Source of the DNA: Plantago elongata
Lineage: Eukaryota > Streptophyta > Magnoliopsida > Lamiales > Plantaginaceae
DNA length: 20,559 nucleotides
Assembly (NCBI GenBank): GCA_036897095.1
Contig: JAYMSP010003233.1
Coordinates: 1 to 20,559 of the forward strand
Direction: 5' to 3'
Position numbers and translations under genes: made by a program. The notes under the pieces are model-generated. The model worked only from the letters and a program-made list of their open reading frames with translations, was not told the DNA's origin and did not search any database. Positions within the stretch are counted from its first letter, which is position 1, and every line of letters begins with the position of its first letter. Shown here one piece after another: positions 7,834 to 18,287 of the stretch.

Positions 7834-9806
7834 GGGCCTTATTGGTTTGGTGTATTGTGGTGTGTTTGGTCCGGTGACCACATACGCTTAGTGATTGGTT
7901 TGATGTGTTTCATTTCCAAACGCATAATCAGAGCCCGATGAAGTCCGTGCGTTTTTTAAGAAGTGTATTGACAAATACGTTTCTGGAGCACATTCCAATA
8001 CATTTCAGTTTTCATGTATTTGGGAAATGTGATTGAGAACACATTTCTAGCTTGTCCGAATATTACAAAAATGCCACCCAACAATAAACCCTATTTGACA
8101 CATATAAATACGAAAAATGAAATGCATTTTCCTTCGTTTTCTTCTCTAGGCTCACTGCGATCACTATTTGAAATTGAGAGACCACTATTGAGTTCGAACC
8201 TTCAATCTTCTTCTCTATTGTTTGAATGTGAGTTGAGTTTTTAACATTGGATCTCGTTGTTTCAGGTGGTCGAATTTACTGTTCCGGCGCACTATTCGGT
8301 GTTGCAAGCTGTCCTGCTCGATTTGCAGCTCAAGTGAAGGTATGAAATTTTAGGCCTTCGACGCATTTAGTACTCGAATATCTTGTTTATAGCTGAATTT
8401 GGTGCAATAATCTACAATAAATGCTAGTGGTGTGCTATTTATTGTGGTGTATTGAATGCTTGATTTGATATTTAATGTGTCTTTTTTTTTATTTTTATGT
8501 CTCATTTCCTTCCTGATTTTTGAATGTTTTTGCTTATGAAACAAGAATAATGAAGTAAGTGGTTTAGTTTTTGCATGTAACTATGTGCTATGAAGTGATT
8601 GATTCTTGCAAGATGCCTCGTTTTTTGTTGTGATGTATTTCTGAAATCTGGGTTTAAAATGAACAGTTAGTTTGGTGATTTTGTGTAGATTTATTTACTG
8701 TTTATTCAGGGATATAGAGACATGTTGTCCAACACACAAAGGTAGCAACTCATTCAATGGGCATGATTCTTGACATGACTTGGTACTACATCAGGCGTGT
8801 TAGGCCTAGGTTGTCACGTAAACATAGAAGAACAAATCCGGTTTGGTATCGACTCATATCGAAAATCAAAAGGGCAAGAGCTTATATGAGTAGGCTCACT
8901 CTAACAATTTACAAGACATGTAAAGACAATCTTAGGATGAAAATGAAACCATTCAAGCATTTGCGTGCCTTACTTAAGCTTCAAGGGGGGTTGAAGGAAA
9001 GCTTCTATGTTACCGCAGAGGAGAAAGTGGCCATCTTCCTTAAGATATTGGGGCATCATGCATCACACCAAACAAAGGATAGCCACAACTGATTTCAAAA
9101 GGAATTCGCAAATTGTTATTCTATATTTCAATGAGCTGCTTCAATCTGTTTTGAATCTTCATGAGATATTGCTTGTGAAACTAGTGCCCATACCACCAAC
9201 TTGTGAGGAGGAACCTTGGTGCCACTTCAAGGTTAGTGTAGTGTAGTTCTTGGTTGAATGTTAACTGTCCAAGCATTTAGATGACTGATCATTTGCACTT
9301 GTTCTTTGAAGGGTTGTCTTGGAGCTTTAGATGGTACATATATTAGTGTTGAAATTACAACGCAACTGTTAGACATATATCGAAACAGGAAGGATATAAT
9401 TTCTGTGAATGTATTAGATGTTTGCAACAAGGACATGAAGTTTTCTTACGTTCTAATTGAATGGGAAGGATCTGCAAATGATGATTGTGTATTGAGGGAT
9501 GCAATAAGCATGGTATCACAAATGCATTGAACCAAATACCATATGCAATTAGAGTGCATAATGTCATTATCCACACAAATAATAGGCCCCACCAGCCCAA
9601 ATGCGTAAATACCAAACATCAAATGTGTCTCGAAATGTATATTTCGGACATGAAATCGACATCTGAAACGCATAACAATACATCGAACCAATCACTCATT
9701 TCAAATACAGAATCACGACAAACTACACCTAATGCTGTGTTTCATTTTTCGGGCTTTGATTATGTAGTTTGACCGAGACAAACGCATAATCAAACCAATC
9801 AGGCCC
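7834..9806 (+). mobile_element. PIF/Harbinger DNA transposon, defective
   Basis: The terminal inverted repeats are GGGCCTTATTGGTTTG on the left (7834) and, in reverse complement, GGGCCTGATTGGTTTG on the right (ending 9806), with one mismatch. TTA occurs on both sides (7831-7833 and 9807-9809), the target duplication characteristic of PIF/Harbinger. The 1973-bp element contains remains of the family's DDE transposase in the forward direction. It is shorter than usual autonomous members and lacks the C-terminal catalytic part of the transposase and any recognisable Myb-like second ORF, so it is a deletion derivative. The sequence CAAACGCATAATCA also occurs near both ends in the same orientation (about 7918 and 9779). 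Confidence 0.85.
8757..9530 (+). pseudogene. PIF/Harbinger transposase, broken
   Basis: Three segments together resemble a Harbinger transposase. At 8757-9080 is the N-terminal helical part, including LRALLKLQGGLKESF and the TAEEKVAIFLKIL block. A +1 frame change near 9080 leads to 9082-9230 (DFKRNSQIVILYFNELLQSV through EEEPWCHFK), which matches the region before the catalytic core. A likely intron with GT at about 9232 and AG before 9311 separates this from 9306-9530, which carries GCLGALDGTYI and GSANDDCVLRDA. These hold the first and second catalytic aspartates (at about 9330 and within the GSAND block near 9480). The third acidic residue and everything after it are missing: the frame ends soon after LRDAI. 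The protein cannot be catalytically active. The intron position just before the ALDGT block is inferred from the reading-frame break and GT/AG bases. Confidence 0.75.
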
Positions 9807-9905
9807 TTACCATTCATCAATTTGAAACTCAATTCAAATTTAGCCAAGAATTCAGAACCAAACATGTTGTTGGAGTTTTGTCTGAAATATGACTTTAATA
9901 TACCT

Positions 9906-10539
9906 TAGGGGTGGGCGTTTGAGATGGGATATTGGAAAAATCTCGATCCCGAATGGTTTTATCTCGAAAATTCCTATCCCAAAAATCCTGATCCCGTTTA
10001 GGATAAATTTTGAATTTTCATATTAAATTTCGAGACGGGATTGAGATTAATTTTACATCCCGATTGGGATCCCAAATGAGATTATATATATATATATAGA
10101 ATTGAATCAAATATAATATTAGAATAATATTATATCAGACATGAATATTTTTTAGATTGGAATTACTTACTTGCGATACAATCTTTATATCAGACATGAA
10201 TATTTTTAACTTAAATCAAATTTAGTCTTTAAATTTTCTTGTTGGTTTAATTATAGTGGAATTACATGTATGACAATGTTTAAAGTTCGAATCAAATATC
10301 TTATGTTGCCTACATTTGTTTAAGAATAGTAGAAAATAATTAAATATTTGAGTTGGATGATTAATATGCATTAGGCCTATTTGGGATTTCAAAATCCCAT
10401 TCGAAATCCCAAAGTCCCAATCCTGAAATATTCTGACTTTATTTGGGACGGGATTGGGATGTGAAATAACTGTCACGATCCCGAATTCCCATTTACGAAA
10501 TTCCAAAGTCTCAAATTTCCCGCCAGATCCCCACCCCTA
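9906..10539. mobile_element. non-autonomous hAT element (MITE-like), 634 bp
   Basis: The terminus TAGGGGTGGG (9906-9915) is matched by its inverse CCCACCCCTA at 10530-10539. The flanking octamers are ATATACCT (9898-9905) and ATATACCA (10540-10547), an 8-bp target duplication with one mismatch, as expected for the hAT superfamily. Both subterminal regions are crowded with GGGAT/ATCCC motifs (about 9925-10075 and 10380-10500), which in hAT elements are typical of transposase-binding arrays. The centre is AT-rich with a (TA)n run near 10083-10098. No transposase is encoded, so movement would have needed an autonomous relative elsewhere. Confidence 0.8.
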
Positions 10540-10579
10540 ATATACCATATGCTACAGATGAATAATAATTTAATTTTTA

Positions 10580-10778
10580 CTTTTTAATTTTATAGATAAT
10601 ACAAATTCGAGGACAACTTAACTTTAATAATATAATAATATAATATTTTGGAGATATATCTGGATAAAAAGATAACTTAACTTTTTAATTTTATAGATAA
10701 TCATGTGATCATATAACGATTTGTATATTGATCGGAAAAATAATATAATATTTTGGAGATATATCTGGATAAAAAGAT
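10580..10778. repeat. tandem duplication of about 101-105 bp
   Basis: Two blocks repeat in the same order. A 21-bp block occurs at 10580-10600 and 10681-10701. A 40-bp block, containing TTTTGGAGATATATCTGG, occurs at 10634-10673 and 10739-10778. The sequence between the blocks differs between units, so the duplication has diverged or carries small insertions. It lies shortly downstream of the hAT element. Confidence 0.8.
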
Positions 10779-10779
10779 T

Positions 10780-13700
10780 AAATAAAATTTAAAAATGTAA
10801 TAATAACAAATTGAAAAATGCCATAAACGGTATATTTATTCAAAAATAACCAAAACCAATCCTACAAAATAGGTGTAATATTAGCATGACAAACTAATTC
10901 ATCTGTTATTCTAATATAATAATATACGAACGATGATGTGAATTAAACAAAACAGGTAAACCTTTCACCATGAGCTAACCCTAATTTCCATCTACACTTA
11001 TATCAACCTTATTAATATTTAAATTCGAAAAAATACTAATAAACAATATTTTTATTAAATTAAAAAAATGTTATTTAAATATTAATCGTTCACGTGTAGC
11101 TTTATGAATATATAAATTCAAAAAAATATTATTAAAAACCCAAGTTTATTTTCTAATTTTATTAAATATAAATTAAATAATTTTTATTTCTATATTTTTA
11201 TATCTTTAATCATCATAATAAACAAACGAATTCCTAATTTGATGGTTATTGTCAGACAGGTCGTAAAAACCTATCTGCCCATACAAAAGTACAACTAAAT
11301 AATGTCATTTATATAAATAAAAGTAAGTTTGAGTAAGAAAGATGTGTCCAAGTAAACATTGTATCCGCAATGGAGCAAAATGTTATACAATATATTTGTT
11401 CTGGAAATTTTATAAAATATGACATTAAATGTGTAGATATTTTTAAACGGTTTGTTTCTGTTAATTTGAAGTTATTATCTTTTAATATTTATAAATTATT
11501 ACATAGAAACTAATTGAATTGTACTAGACATAGTTGAGGTAATTGTCGTGATTCTACTGAGTATATAAATTTGGAAACACTAGCTTGCAACCGGGAAAAA
11601 TTAAGTGAAGTGATGATTTCCATAACATGAGGAAATACAATATCAGTTATACTATTTTATCTTCAATCGGTAAAAATTATATTATTACTAAAATAAAGTG
11701 TTATTTTACCTCAGTATACGAAATGCTTTAATTCCTATTTGCAAATATTTACAAATAGAAATTAAAATTTTCAGTTCTTCAATCCCACAACCGTTTGTCT
11801 CAAAGTCTCGACCATTGAACTAAAATTTTCCTACTATTATTTAACACTAGTGTTTTCCCAATTTGAGGCATCTATGGGGTTGTTTTTCATAATTGAAGTG
11901 ATCATCTTCCCACCCAACTCAAATATTTTATATAAAAAAATTTAATTTTAATTGAAAAAGTCAATAGAGAAATAGATATAAATTTGGTAGCAGCAGGGAA
12001 GAACTTATAAATCGATGATTAAATATACATTGTCTGAGACACAAGTCACACAACACCGCTTAATATGTTGAAATGCGACACATTTACTTAGGAACTTGTT
12101 CATGTCATCCACTTTGGAGCAATATAGTAATATTTATTATTATAGGTATATCCCTCAAGTCCTCAACTAGTTATAATAAAACAGACCAAAATTGAATTGG
12201 AGATTTCAATGAAGTATTTTGTGAGCCCAAGAACACGAGAGTGGGTGTGTATGTGAGAATTTATGAAAAATCTGTTTCACAATTCACACCATTAATTGGC
12301 TTATATACAAGAATTAAGACTAGACACGATGATTAAATTAATTAGTTAGGAAGCACGCACCAAGAGTCTTAAGCTGCTACTTCTAAATGTCAACCATACA
12401 AATACAATATGGCATTATTATTTCGATACGTTTTGATAAATCCCTATTTCAATTGGTTTTGCTTGTTGAGATTTGAGAGTATTCCTCTATTGAATGTGTA
12501 AGTCTCCCTACACCAAAGTATAAGTATTGTGTACCGAATATGAATGTTTAGGGGCGGATTGGATATGTATAATATGGTGCAAAACATCACACAAATGTTT
12601 TGAACCAAGGTCGAAGACATGCATGATGACTATGATGAAGTAGCTAGACAAATGTATTCGTCCAAATTAACGTGTGGACTCGTGATATTGAATTGGCACC
12701 ATTTTAACGAATAGGGACATTTTTACTTGACGAAAAGGAACATTTTTGGACATAAAATGGGTCCCTAGATAGACATTGTCGTGTCGTCATTCTTAGACCA
12801 TGTGAATGTGTAAAGTTGATGGTTGATGCTACATTTCATATCCATTTACAAACTAGCAAGAGAGTTGTATGAAACCGATGGAATTTGTATGCTTTTTGGC
12901 TTGCTAACTAGCTATATATACCAATTATCGAGGATACAGAACCCAACTTTGTCTCACCACCACTACCAATATATGTAATCACAATATATAAAAATGCAGG
13001 AATTTAAGGGTGTATATGAGAGACTAGGGTGTTAGTGAACCAAACAATTCGCGAGCCATCCGTTAAAAAGCTCAATCAATATTTAGATCGAGTTCAATAT
13101 CGATTGACGCGAGCTTACCTATCTCAAACACTCTGATAAAATAATCGTTGTTCGTTATAAATAATTAATTCTATATATTAAAATTTATTTATATACCTAT
13201 ACAAGAAGTAATCTATTAGAAGAGATAGCTTAGTCTTATAAGTTTAAATTTTAAAATTAGGATTAGAGTAAGTCTTAGGGAGTATTCAAATTTAATTAAA
13301 TAAATGTAATATATAAGGCGTAGGGTTAGAGAAATAAAATACAACATGACTTATTAAGTTCAAGTAATGTATTAATATTCAAATGACTAATTATATTAGA
13401 AAATTAAAAAATCATTATTTTAAATTTTATATATCATTTTAAATAATTATTAAATTTATTTGCCTGCTTGAGAATTAAAGCTTGTAACCATCTCGAAACT
13501 CGGAAACTTTTTAGTGATCACATAATTCAAAATTCGATAAAGATTATGTTCGATGTTTGATAAGGTCCACATTCCACTGTAATCAGATTACTCTTCCAAT
13601 TAATTTATTGTGATTTTAAATATAATTTTTATAACTTACTAACTTGGTTAGTCTCCGTCTACGAATAGTGGAAGTGGATGGTGTATATGACAAGTAGTCT

Positions 13701-14149
13701 AGTGCTACTGGAAAATCACAATTATAGTTCGTTAAGGTACAAACATAGTATATGCGAAGTATATAGTAAGGTGTGAATAAAGATGATGCATTAATGGAGC
13801 ACATGGAAAATGGTCCACGATTGAGGTAGTGATTGTTTGAAAGTAATGGTTCTTACTTGATCTTGTATATTCTACATACACTATTCGAGTCTTGACTGGT
13901 AGTATAGTGGTACTTGATGAATTAGTTGGATGGCATGGCCCCAGCCAATCTGTTCGGTGCCGTGATTCGTGTATGCAAATGTTTTCCTCAACTTTTGAAC
14001 ATCATGCTAAACCTAAATTGCGTTGGATGTTCAATCAAACCCAACAAATTAAAGGTCATTTAGCTTCTTTATAATCATATCATATGATTTCACTGTTAAT
14101 AGTGTTAACTACATGAATCTATAGTATATTAATGGTATAAAATATGAAT
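10780..14149. other. AT-rich intergenic DNA, no gene seen
   Basis: No open frame here has recognisable domains or protein-like composition. At 13026 the sequence CTAGGGTGTTAGTGAACC resembles the end of a GGGGTGT-type plant MITE and is followed by degenerate GAGC/GATCGAG motifs to about 13110, but no matching right end was found. A 7-bp inverted pair (TAGGGAC 12712-12718 with GTCCCTA 12761-12767) bounds a 56-bp segment. A 60-codon frame at 13892-14074 is unrecognised and is not annotated as a gene. Confidence 0.5.
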
Positions 14150-14340
14150 TTTAAAATACGAGAGCTTCTCTATTATAGAGAAGAGAGTGTGTAACTGTTT
14201 TAAGTACAAATATACAAGTAATAAAGCCTATAATACAGTCTATTTTTGAATTGAATTGTGTACAAGCTAGACTGTAGAATGTACTATCTCCGTAGGTTTG
14301 AAGGTCATGAGTTTGAATCCTCTTGACGCATATTCTCACA
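14150..14340 (-). repeat. probable copia 3' LTR start
   Basis: Just past the RNase H coding end, the minus strand reads GAGTTGGGA and then TGTGAGAATATG. A purine-rich tract followed by TG is the usual boundary between the internal domain and the 3' LTR in copia elements. The LTR would extend leftwards from 14340 and includes the CTCTCTTC-like stretch near 14165-14190. The far end is uncertain and no second LTR is available for comparison. Confidence 0.4.
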
Positions 14341-14349
14341 TCCCAACTC

Positions 14350-15079
14350 AAGGTAGGAATGGATATTCAAAATGCCCAACTTGCGCAGAAAATGAGTAAA
14401 CATCGGAAGAGGAAGAGGCTTTGTTAGAATATCAACTATTTGATCCATATTTCCAATGTGAAGTAGCTGAATAACACCTTGAAATTTTTTATCCAGAATT
14501 AAGTGGCAGTCGATTTCAAATGTGTTTCTTTCTTTGATGTTGAACTGGATTATAGGCAAGATGGTATGCTAATAGACTGTATGTATAGAGAAGTGCTGGT
14601 GAAGGGTGTGGAATGTGAAAATCATTCAGTAAATACTTCAACCATTGCATCTCAAAAGTGGCTACAGCTATAGCCCTGTATTTTGATTATGCACTTGATC
14701 TACCCACAATAGATTGTTTCTTTGATTGCCAGGAGATTAGTGATTCTCCAAGAAAAATGACATATCCAGATGTGTTGCGTCTAGTGTCACTGCAAGAAGC
14801 CCAATTACTGTATGAAAATCCCTTAAGCTTGAAATCATTTGCAGTTGGATAGAACACCCCTTGACTTGGAGATTACTTTAGGTACCTCAAGACATGATGA
14901 GCAACCTCTAAGTGTCTATGAATTGGACAACTCATATATTGGCTCAAAACCTGCAATGTATAAGCTAGATCAGGTCTAATGATAGTCAAATATATCATCT
15001 TACCAACTAGGCGCTTGTATAGTTGTGGATCAGGAAGTAAGTCCTCATCATTCTTCACAAGTTTAGTCTTTGAGTCCAT
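14350..15079 (-). pseudogene. copia RNase H domain, inactive
   Basis: The first part (15079 to 14873) contains YKRLVGKMIYLTIIRPDLAY and HHVLRYLK, the conserved lead-in to copia RNase H. The core follows in a neighbouring frame with NTSGYVIFLGESLISW. The usual SDADWA block reads SYSNWA, so acidic residues needed for metal binding are lost, and the usual SSAEAEYRA block is broken by a stop in place of glutamate. The last part (14559 to 14305) carries the terminal DQIVDILTKPLP motif typical of copia polyproteins. Confidence 0.85.
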
Positions 15080-15265
15080 GGGAATGAGAGCAGGTTTTGC
15101 TGCTGTATAACCTGTATCCTTTAGAAGATCTAATACATATTTCCTTTAGCAAATGTTAACCTTTAGCAGATTTGGCAACTTCTATTCCCAGAATGTACTT
15201 GAGTTCTCCAAAGTCTTTTATTGTAAATTGTGCATCAGGAGAGTCTTTAACTTGTTGAATTTATG

Positions 15266-15870
15266 TTATGTCATTACCAACCAATATGATATCATCAACA
15301 TAAACAAGTAATGCAGTAAAACGAGAATCTTTAGACTTGACAAATAGGGAAGTATCTGCATATGACTGAACATAACCCATAGCAAGTAAAGAACTTTGTA
15401 ATTTAAAGAACCATTATCTACTAGCCTTTTTAAGGCTATAAACTTATAACAAGTTTGCAAACCTGATTAGAACCAGCTTTTGTATAATCTGGAGGTGGTA
15501 ACATATAGACTTCTTCACTCAAATCTCCATGTAGAAATGATGTGTTGACATCCAGATGGTGAAGAAACCATCCATTTGCAGAGGTAATAACAAGTAGACA
15601 TCTAACTATTGTCAATTTCACAACTGATGAAAATGTCTCAAAGTAGTCCACTCCATTTACTTGGGTAACCTTTGACTACCAGTCTTGCTTTATATCTCTC
15701 TATGCATCCATCTGCTTTAAATCACTTTAAAATTGCACTTACATCCTATACAGTGTTTGTCAGCTGGGAGTTGAACTAGTTCCCATGTTTTAGTCCTTTC
15801 TAGTCCTTCCAGCTCTTTTTGCATAGCATTAACCCATTCAGGATGTTGAGCTGCCTGTTTATAGGTATTT
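15266..15870 (-). pseudogene. copia reverse transcriptase, frameshifted
   Basis: The N-terminal part near 15840-15760 reads EWVNAMQKELEGLERTKTWE followed by LVQLP, the standard start of the copia RVT_2 domain. Several stops then occur around 15670-15730. The frame at 15651-15436 has DYFETFSSVVKLTIVR, HHLDVNTSFLHGDL and EEVYM. The polymerase catalytic motif YVDD is intact at the DNA level (15302 to 15291) within LLVYVDDIILVGND, but lies in a different frame from the upstream domain. The block that normally links these parts (SLYGLKQA and following) is degenerate or missing. Confidence 0.88.
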
Positions 15871-15983
15871 CATGCAGGGACAATAGTGATAGCATCTGAA
15901 AAACATTTATGTTCCTGAAATAGTCTGTTAGTAGATAAAATTTGAGAGATAGGATATTTAACATTGTTAATATAGTAGCAGAA

Positions 15984-16403
15984 TTAGCATTGCGAGATGA
16001 AGCATGACCAATGTAAAATGTAATTATATATTCCCAATGTAGAAGAAACGGTCTTTTGTCTAGATGATCTTCTCAAACCATCACCTGCAAAAACTTCACT
16101 ATGCAAGTCATGCATAGCATGTATAACTACATGCTCATGACTGTTTGTTGATGTGTTAAGGGAGTTGATTTCTTCAACTTCTGCAATTTGTAGATGATTG
16201 TCAGATAATCCAGAGATATGAGTATTATCAGACAAATCATTATCAATATGTTGTAAAACATCAGGTATTACTGGAGTATCACTATTAGTACAAACAACAT
16301 GAGTAAATAAAAGCATGTGTTGAATGGAGGAAACATCAGTGTTATTTTTTGAAAGGAAACTCATGTTCAACAAACTGAATATTTCAAGAAATAAAAACTT
16401 CAT
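15984..16403 (-). pseudogene. copia integrase-to-RT linker
   Basis: This 139-codon frame is the variable, serine- and asparagine-rich linker between integrase and reverse transcriptase. It ends with LRRSSRQKTVSSTLGIYNYI, matching the RRS-x-R-x-x-x-P/S-x-x-L motif usual at this place in copia polyproteins. The linker itself has no known catalytic role. Confidence 0.7.
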
Positions 16404-16487
16404 GAGTAGTTAAATTCAACAATTTATAACCTTTATAACCTAAAGAATAACCAATAAAACACTTTTAGTAGCCCTGCTATCAAATTT

Positions 16488-17050
16488 TTATATGTTAGCA
16501 GATAAGGTAGATGTATAACATAAAGATCCAAACACTCTTAAGTATGAATAATCAAGAGTAGTGTTATATAATACCTCATAAGGACTTTTACCTGCCAACA
16601 CAGTAGTAGGACGCATGTTAATGATATGACATGTAGTCTTAGCACACTCACTCCAATATTTCAATGGCACACCAGATTGAAATATGAAAGCCCTTGCTAT
16701 TTGAAGTAAATGCCGATGCTTTCTCTCCACTCTACCATATTGTTGTGGAGTTTCCACACAATTGTTTTGGTGTAATATACCTAAGCTTGAATAAAAATCA
16801 TATAATAAAAACTCAGGCCATTGTCAAATCTCACACTTCTGATTTTGCATTTGTATTGAGTCGGGACTAGATTGTAAAAATGAAGCATATGGTGTTTCAC
16901 TCTGGTTTATTTTGCATTAAATATAACCATGTGCATATGGATTTGTCTTCTACTATTGTTAAAAAATATTTGTGACCAGTGTAAGATTGAGTATGAAATG
17001 GTCCCCAAATATCAACATGAATCAGATCAAACAAAATTTGAGAAACTGAA
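16488..17050 (-). pseudogene. copia integrase core, frameshifted
   Basis: The first catalytic aspartate is visible in HVDIWGPFHTQSYTG (near 17020), the second in VRFDNG (near 16825), and the third acidic residue in TPQQYGRVERKHRHLL (near 16730). The D, D and E are therefore recognisable, but stops and frame changes between about 16920 and 16760 separate them. The C-terminal part, from FIFQSGVPLKYWSE through VFGSLCY, is well preserved in the 16757-16488 frame. Confidence 0.85.
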
Positions 17051-17064
17051 ATACTTTCATTAAA

Positions 17065-17286
17065 CTACAATTTCTTCTGTTTAGAAATGTGACAAACATC
17101 ACAGCTTAAAAATTGAGATTTATTACATTGCTTGATCTGTAATTCATGTATTAAAGAAATCTTGTTAATAGGAGTATGACCCAATCTTAGATGCCACAAG
17201 TTTGTCTTATCTAATCCTGAATTCTCTACAACAAAAGCAGAAGTTGAAGGACAATGCACTTGAAGCTGATATAAGCCATCAACCAT
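17065..17286 (-). pseudogene. copia GAG-pre-integrase zinc-binding domain
   Basis: The frame contains LWHLRLGHTPINKISLI and, 20-odd residues on, CDVCHISKQKKL. This is the H-x3-H and C-x2-C arrangement of the GAG-pre-integrase (HHCC) domain that precedes the copia integrase core. The order and spacing look normal. It is separated from the protease frame by a frame change. Confidence 0.85.
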
Positions 17287-17311
17287 TTAGCATAACCAAT
17301 CTTGTCTCTGA

Positions 17312-17704
17312 TCATTTGATCCTGTAAATCATAGTGATTATTAGTAAAAGACAATTTAAATGCTCATTAGCAGCTAAATGCCTTACTGAAACAAGATTGA
17401 AAGCAAACTTGGGAACATACAAAACATCATGCAGAGTGATCACTTTAGAAAACTGAATATCACCTATTTTAGATGCAATGATACCATCTCCAGTAGGCAA
17501 AGAAATATCAACATGAATATGCCTTATATTAGATGTAAAATAAACATCACTACAGACCATGTGATCAGTAGCACCAGTAACTAATACCCATTTAGCAGTT
17601 CTAACATCTTTATTAACATAAGTAAGCATGCTTGCCAAAGCATAAGTAGATGATGCATTTAAAGCATACCTGCGTTCACTACCTGACACAGTGGAAACTT
17701 GCAT
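17312..17704 (-). pseudogene. copia aspartic protease, catalytic aspartate lost
   Basis: The frame carries WVLVTGATDHM, the copia protease motif that normally reads W-x-x-DSGAT-x-H. Here the catalytic aspartate is replaced by valine and the next serine by threonine, so the protease would be inactive. Downstream, LHDVLYVPKFAFNLVSV is the conserved end of the domain. A frameshift follows near 17345, before the GAG-pre-integrase domain. Confidence 0.85.
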
Positions 17705-17863
17705 ATTCTGATCATAAATGGCTACAGCAGCAGCATGTGCACTAGTGAATACTTGATTATCAGCCTACTGAGCCTGAAACTGAGCAAACTTGAGAAATTG
17801 GGTGTACATCTCATGATTCATATGAGGTGATGCTTGAATAATTTGAACACTATTATCACTCAT
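17699..17863 (-). pseudogene. copia gag C-terminal fragment
   Basis: The minus strand translates as MSDNSVQIIQASPHMNHEMY and onwards, rich in glutamine and alanine, typical of the spacer between the gag zinc knuckle and the protease. There is one in-frame stop near 17766. The zinc knuckle and the rest of gag are missing, which marks the 5' truncation point of the element. Confidence 0.55.
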
Positions 17864-18054
17864 AAGACACCGTATTTTTATTTTAATTTATTTTATATTT
17901 TTAATTATATTTATAGTGAATCGGGCCTTATACTATTTTTTCAATTCAATATTTAGATTATTTAAGTCCGAGCTCATATATTTAGTACTACTACATGTAT
18001 CAAAACCTAAGTAGATTTCAGATTATGTTGAAAACCTTTTCTTGCTCCGTCCAT

Positions 18055-18220
18055 TAGGGGTGAGCATCGGTCTAGGTCCAGACCGGACTGGGCCCGAACC
18101 GATTTTTCGTATTTTTCAATACCGAGTCCCGGACCGATATTGGATCGGTCCAGGCCCGGACCGGACCGGACCGAAAAAGTCGGTCCGATTTCGGGCTTGG
18201 ACCGAGCGGACCGAATTTAA
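18055..18220. repeat. GGACC-rich repeat with TAGGGGTG terminus
   Basis: The segment starts TAGGGGTGAGCATCGG, a hAT-like plant MITE end, and continues as repeated GGACC/CCGGACCG and GGGCC motifs to about 18215, then a run of T. No inverse terminus follows, because gene-like sequence starts near 18288, so it appears one-ended or truncated. Short open frames across it on both strands are artefacts of the repeat. Confidence 0.5.
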
Positions 18221-18287
18221 TTTTTTTTTTTAAAGAAAACATGATGTTTCCTAAATCCCAAAAGCATAACAAATCAGACGATCTGAG

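Larger units (their letters stand above)
14150..17863 (-). mobile_element. Ty1/copia retrotransposon, decayed and 5'-truncated
   Basis: Read right to left, the domains come in Ty1/copia order: gag tail, protease, GAG-pre-integrase, integrase, reverse transcriptase, RNase H. Integrase preceding reverse transcriptase identifies copia rather than gypsy. Several frameshifts, in-frame stops and lost catalytic residues make it non-functional. Only the last part of gag is present, and similarity ends near 17863, so most of gag, the primer-binding site and the 5' LTR are missing. The 3' side runs into a likely LTR remnant starting at about 14340. No target duplication was found because the 5' end is gone. 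The element lies opposite in orientation to, and upstream of, the TPR gene. Confidence 0.9.

Noticed and set aside
8014..8244. 76-codon plus-strand frame inside the Harbinger element
   Set aside because: No similarity to the transposase or to the Myb-like accessory ORF that I can recognise.
12541..12580. TTTAGGGGCGGATTGG as a transposon terminus
   Set aside because: No inverse partner or target duplication found downstream.
12712..12767. 56-bp segment bounded by 7-bp inverted repeats
   Set aside because: Arms too short and no duplicated flank; chance is likely in this much sequence.
13896..13920. tRNA A-box-like TAGTATAGTGG
   Set aside because: No B box at the expected distance and no tRNA stems.
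14265..14320. B-box-like GTTTGAATCC on the plus strand
   Set aside because: A-box match is poor and the segment lies inside the probable copia LTR.
14658..14852. Plus-strand 64-codon frame
   Set aside because: Antisense shadow of the copia RNase H region.
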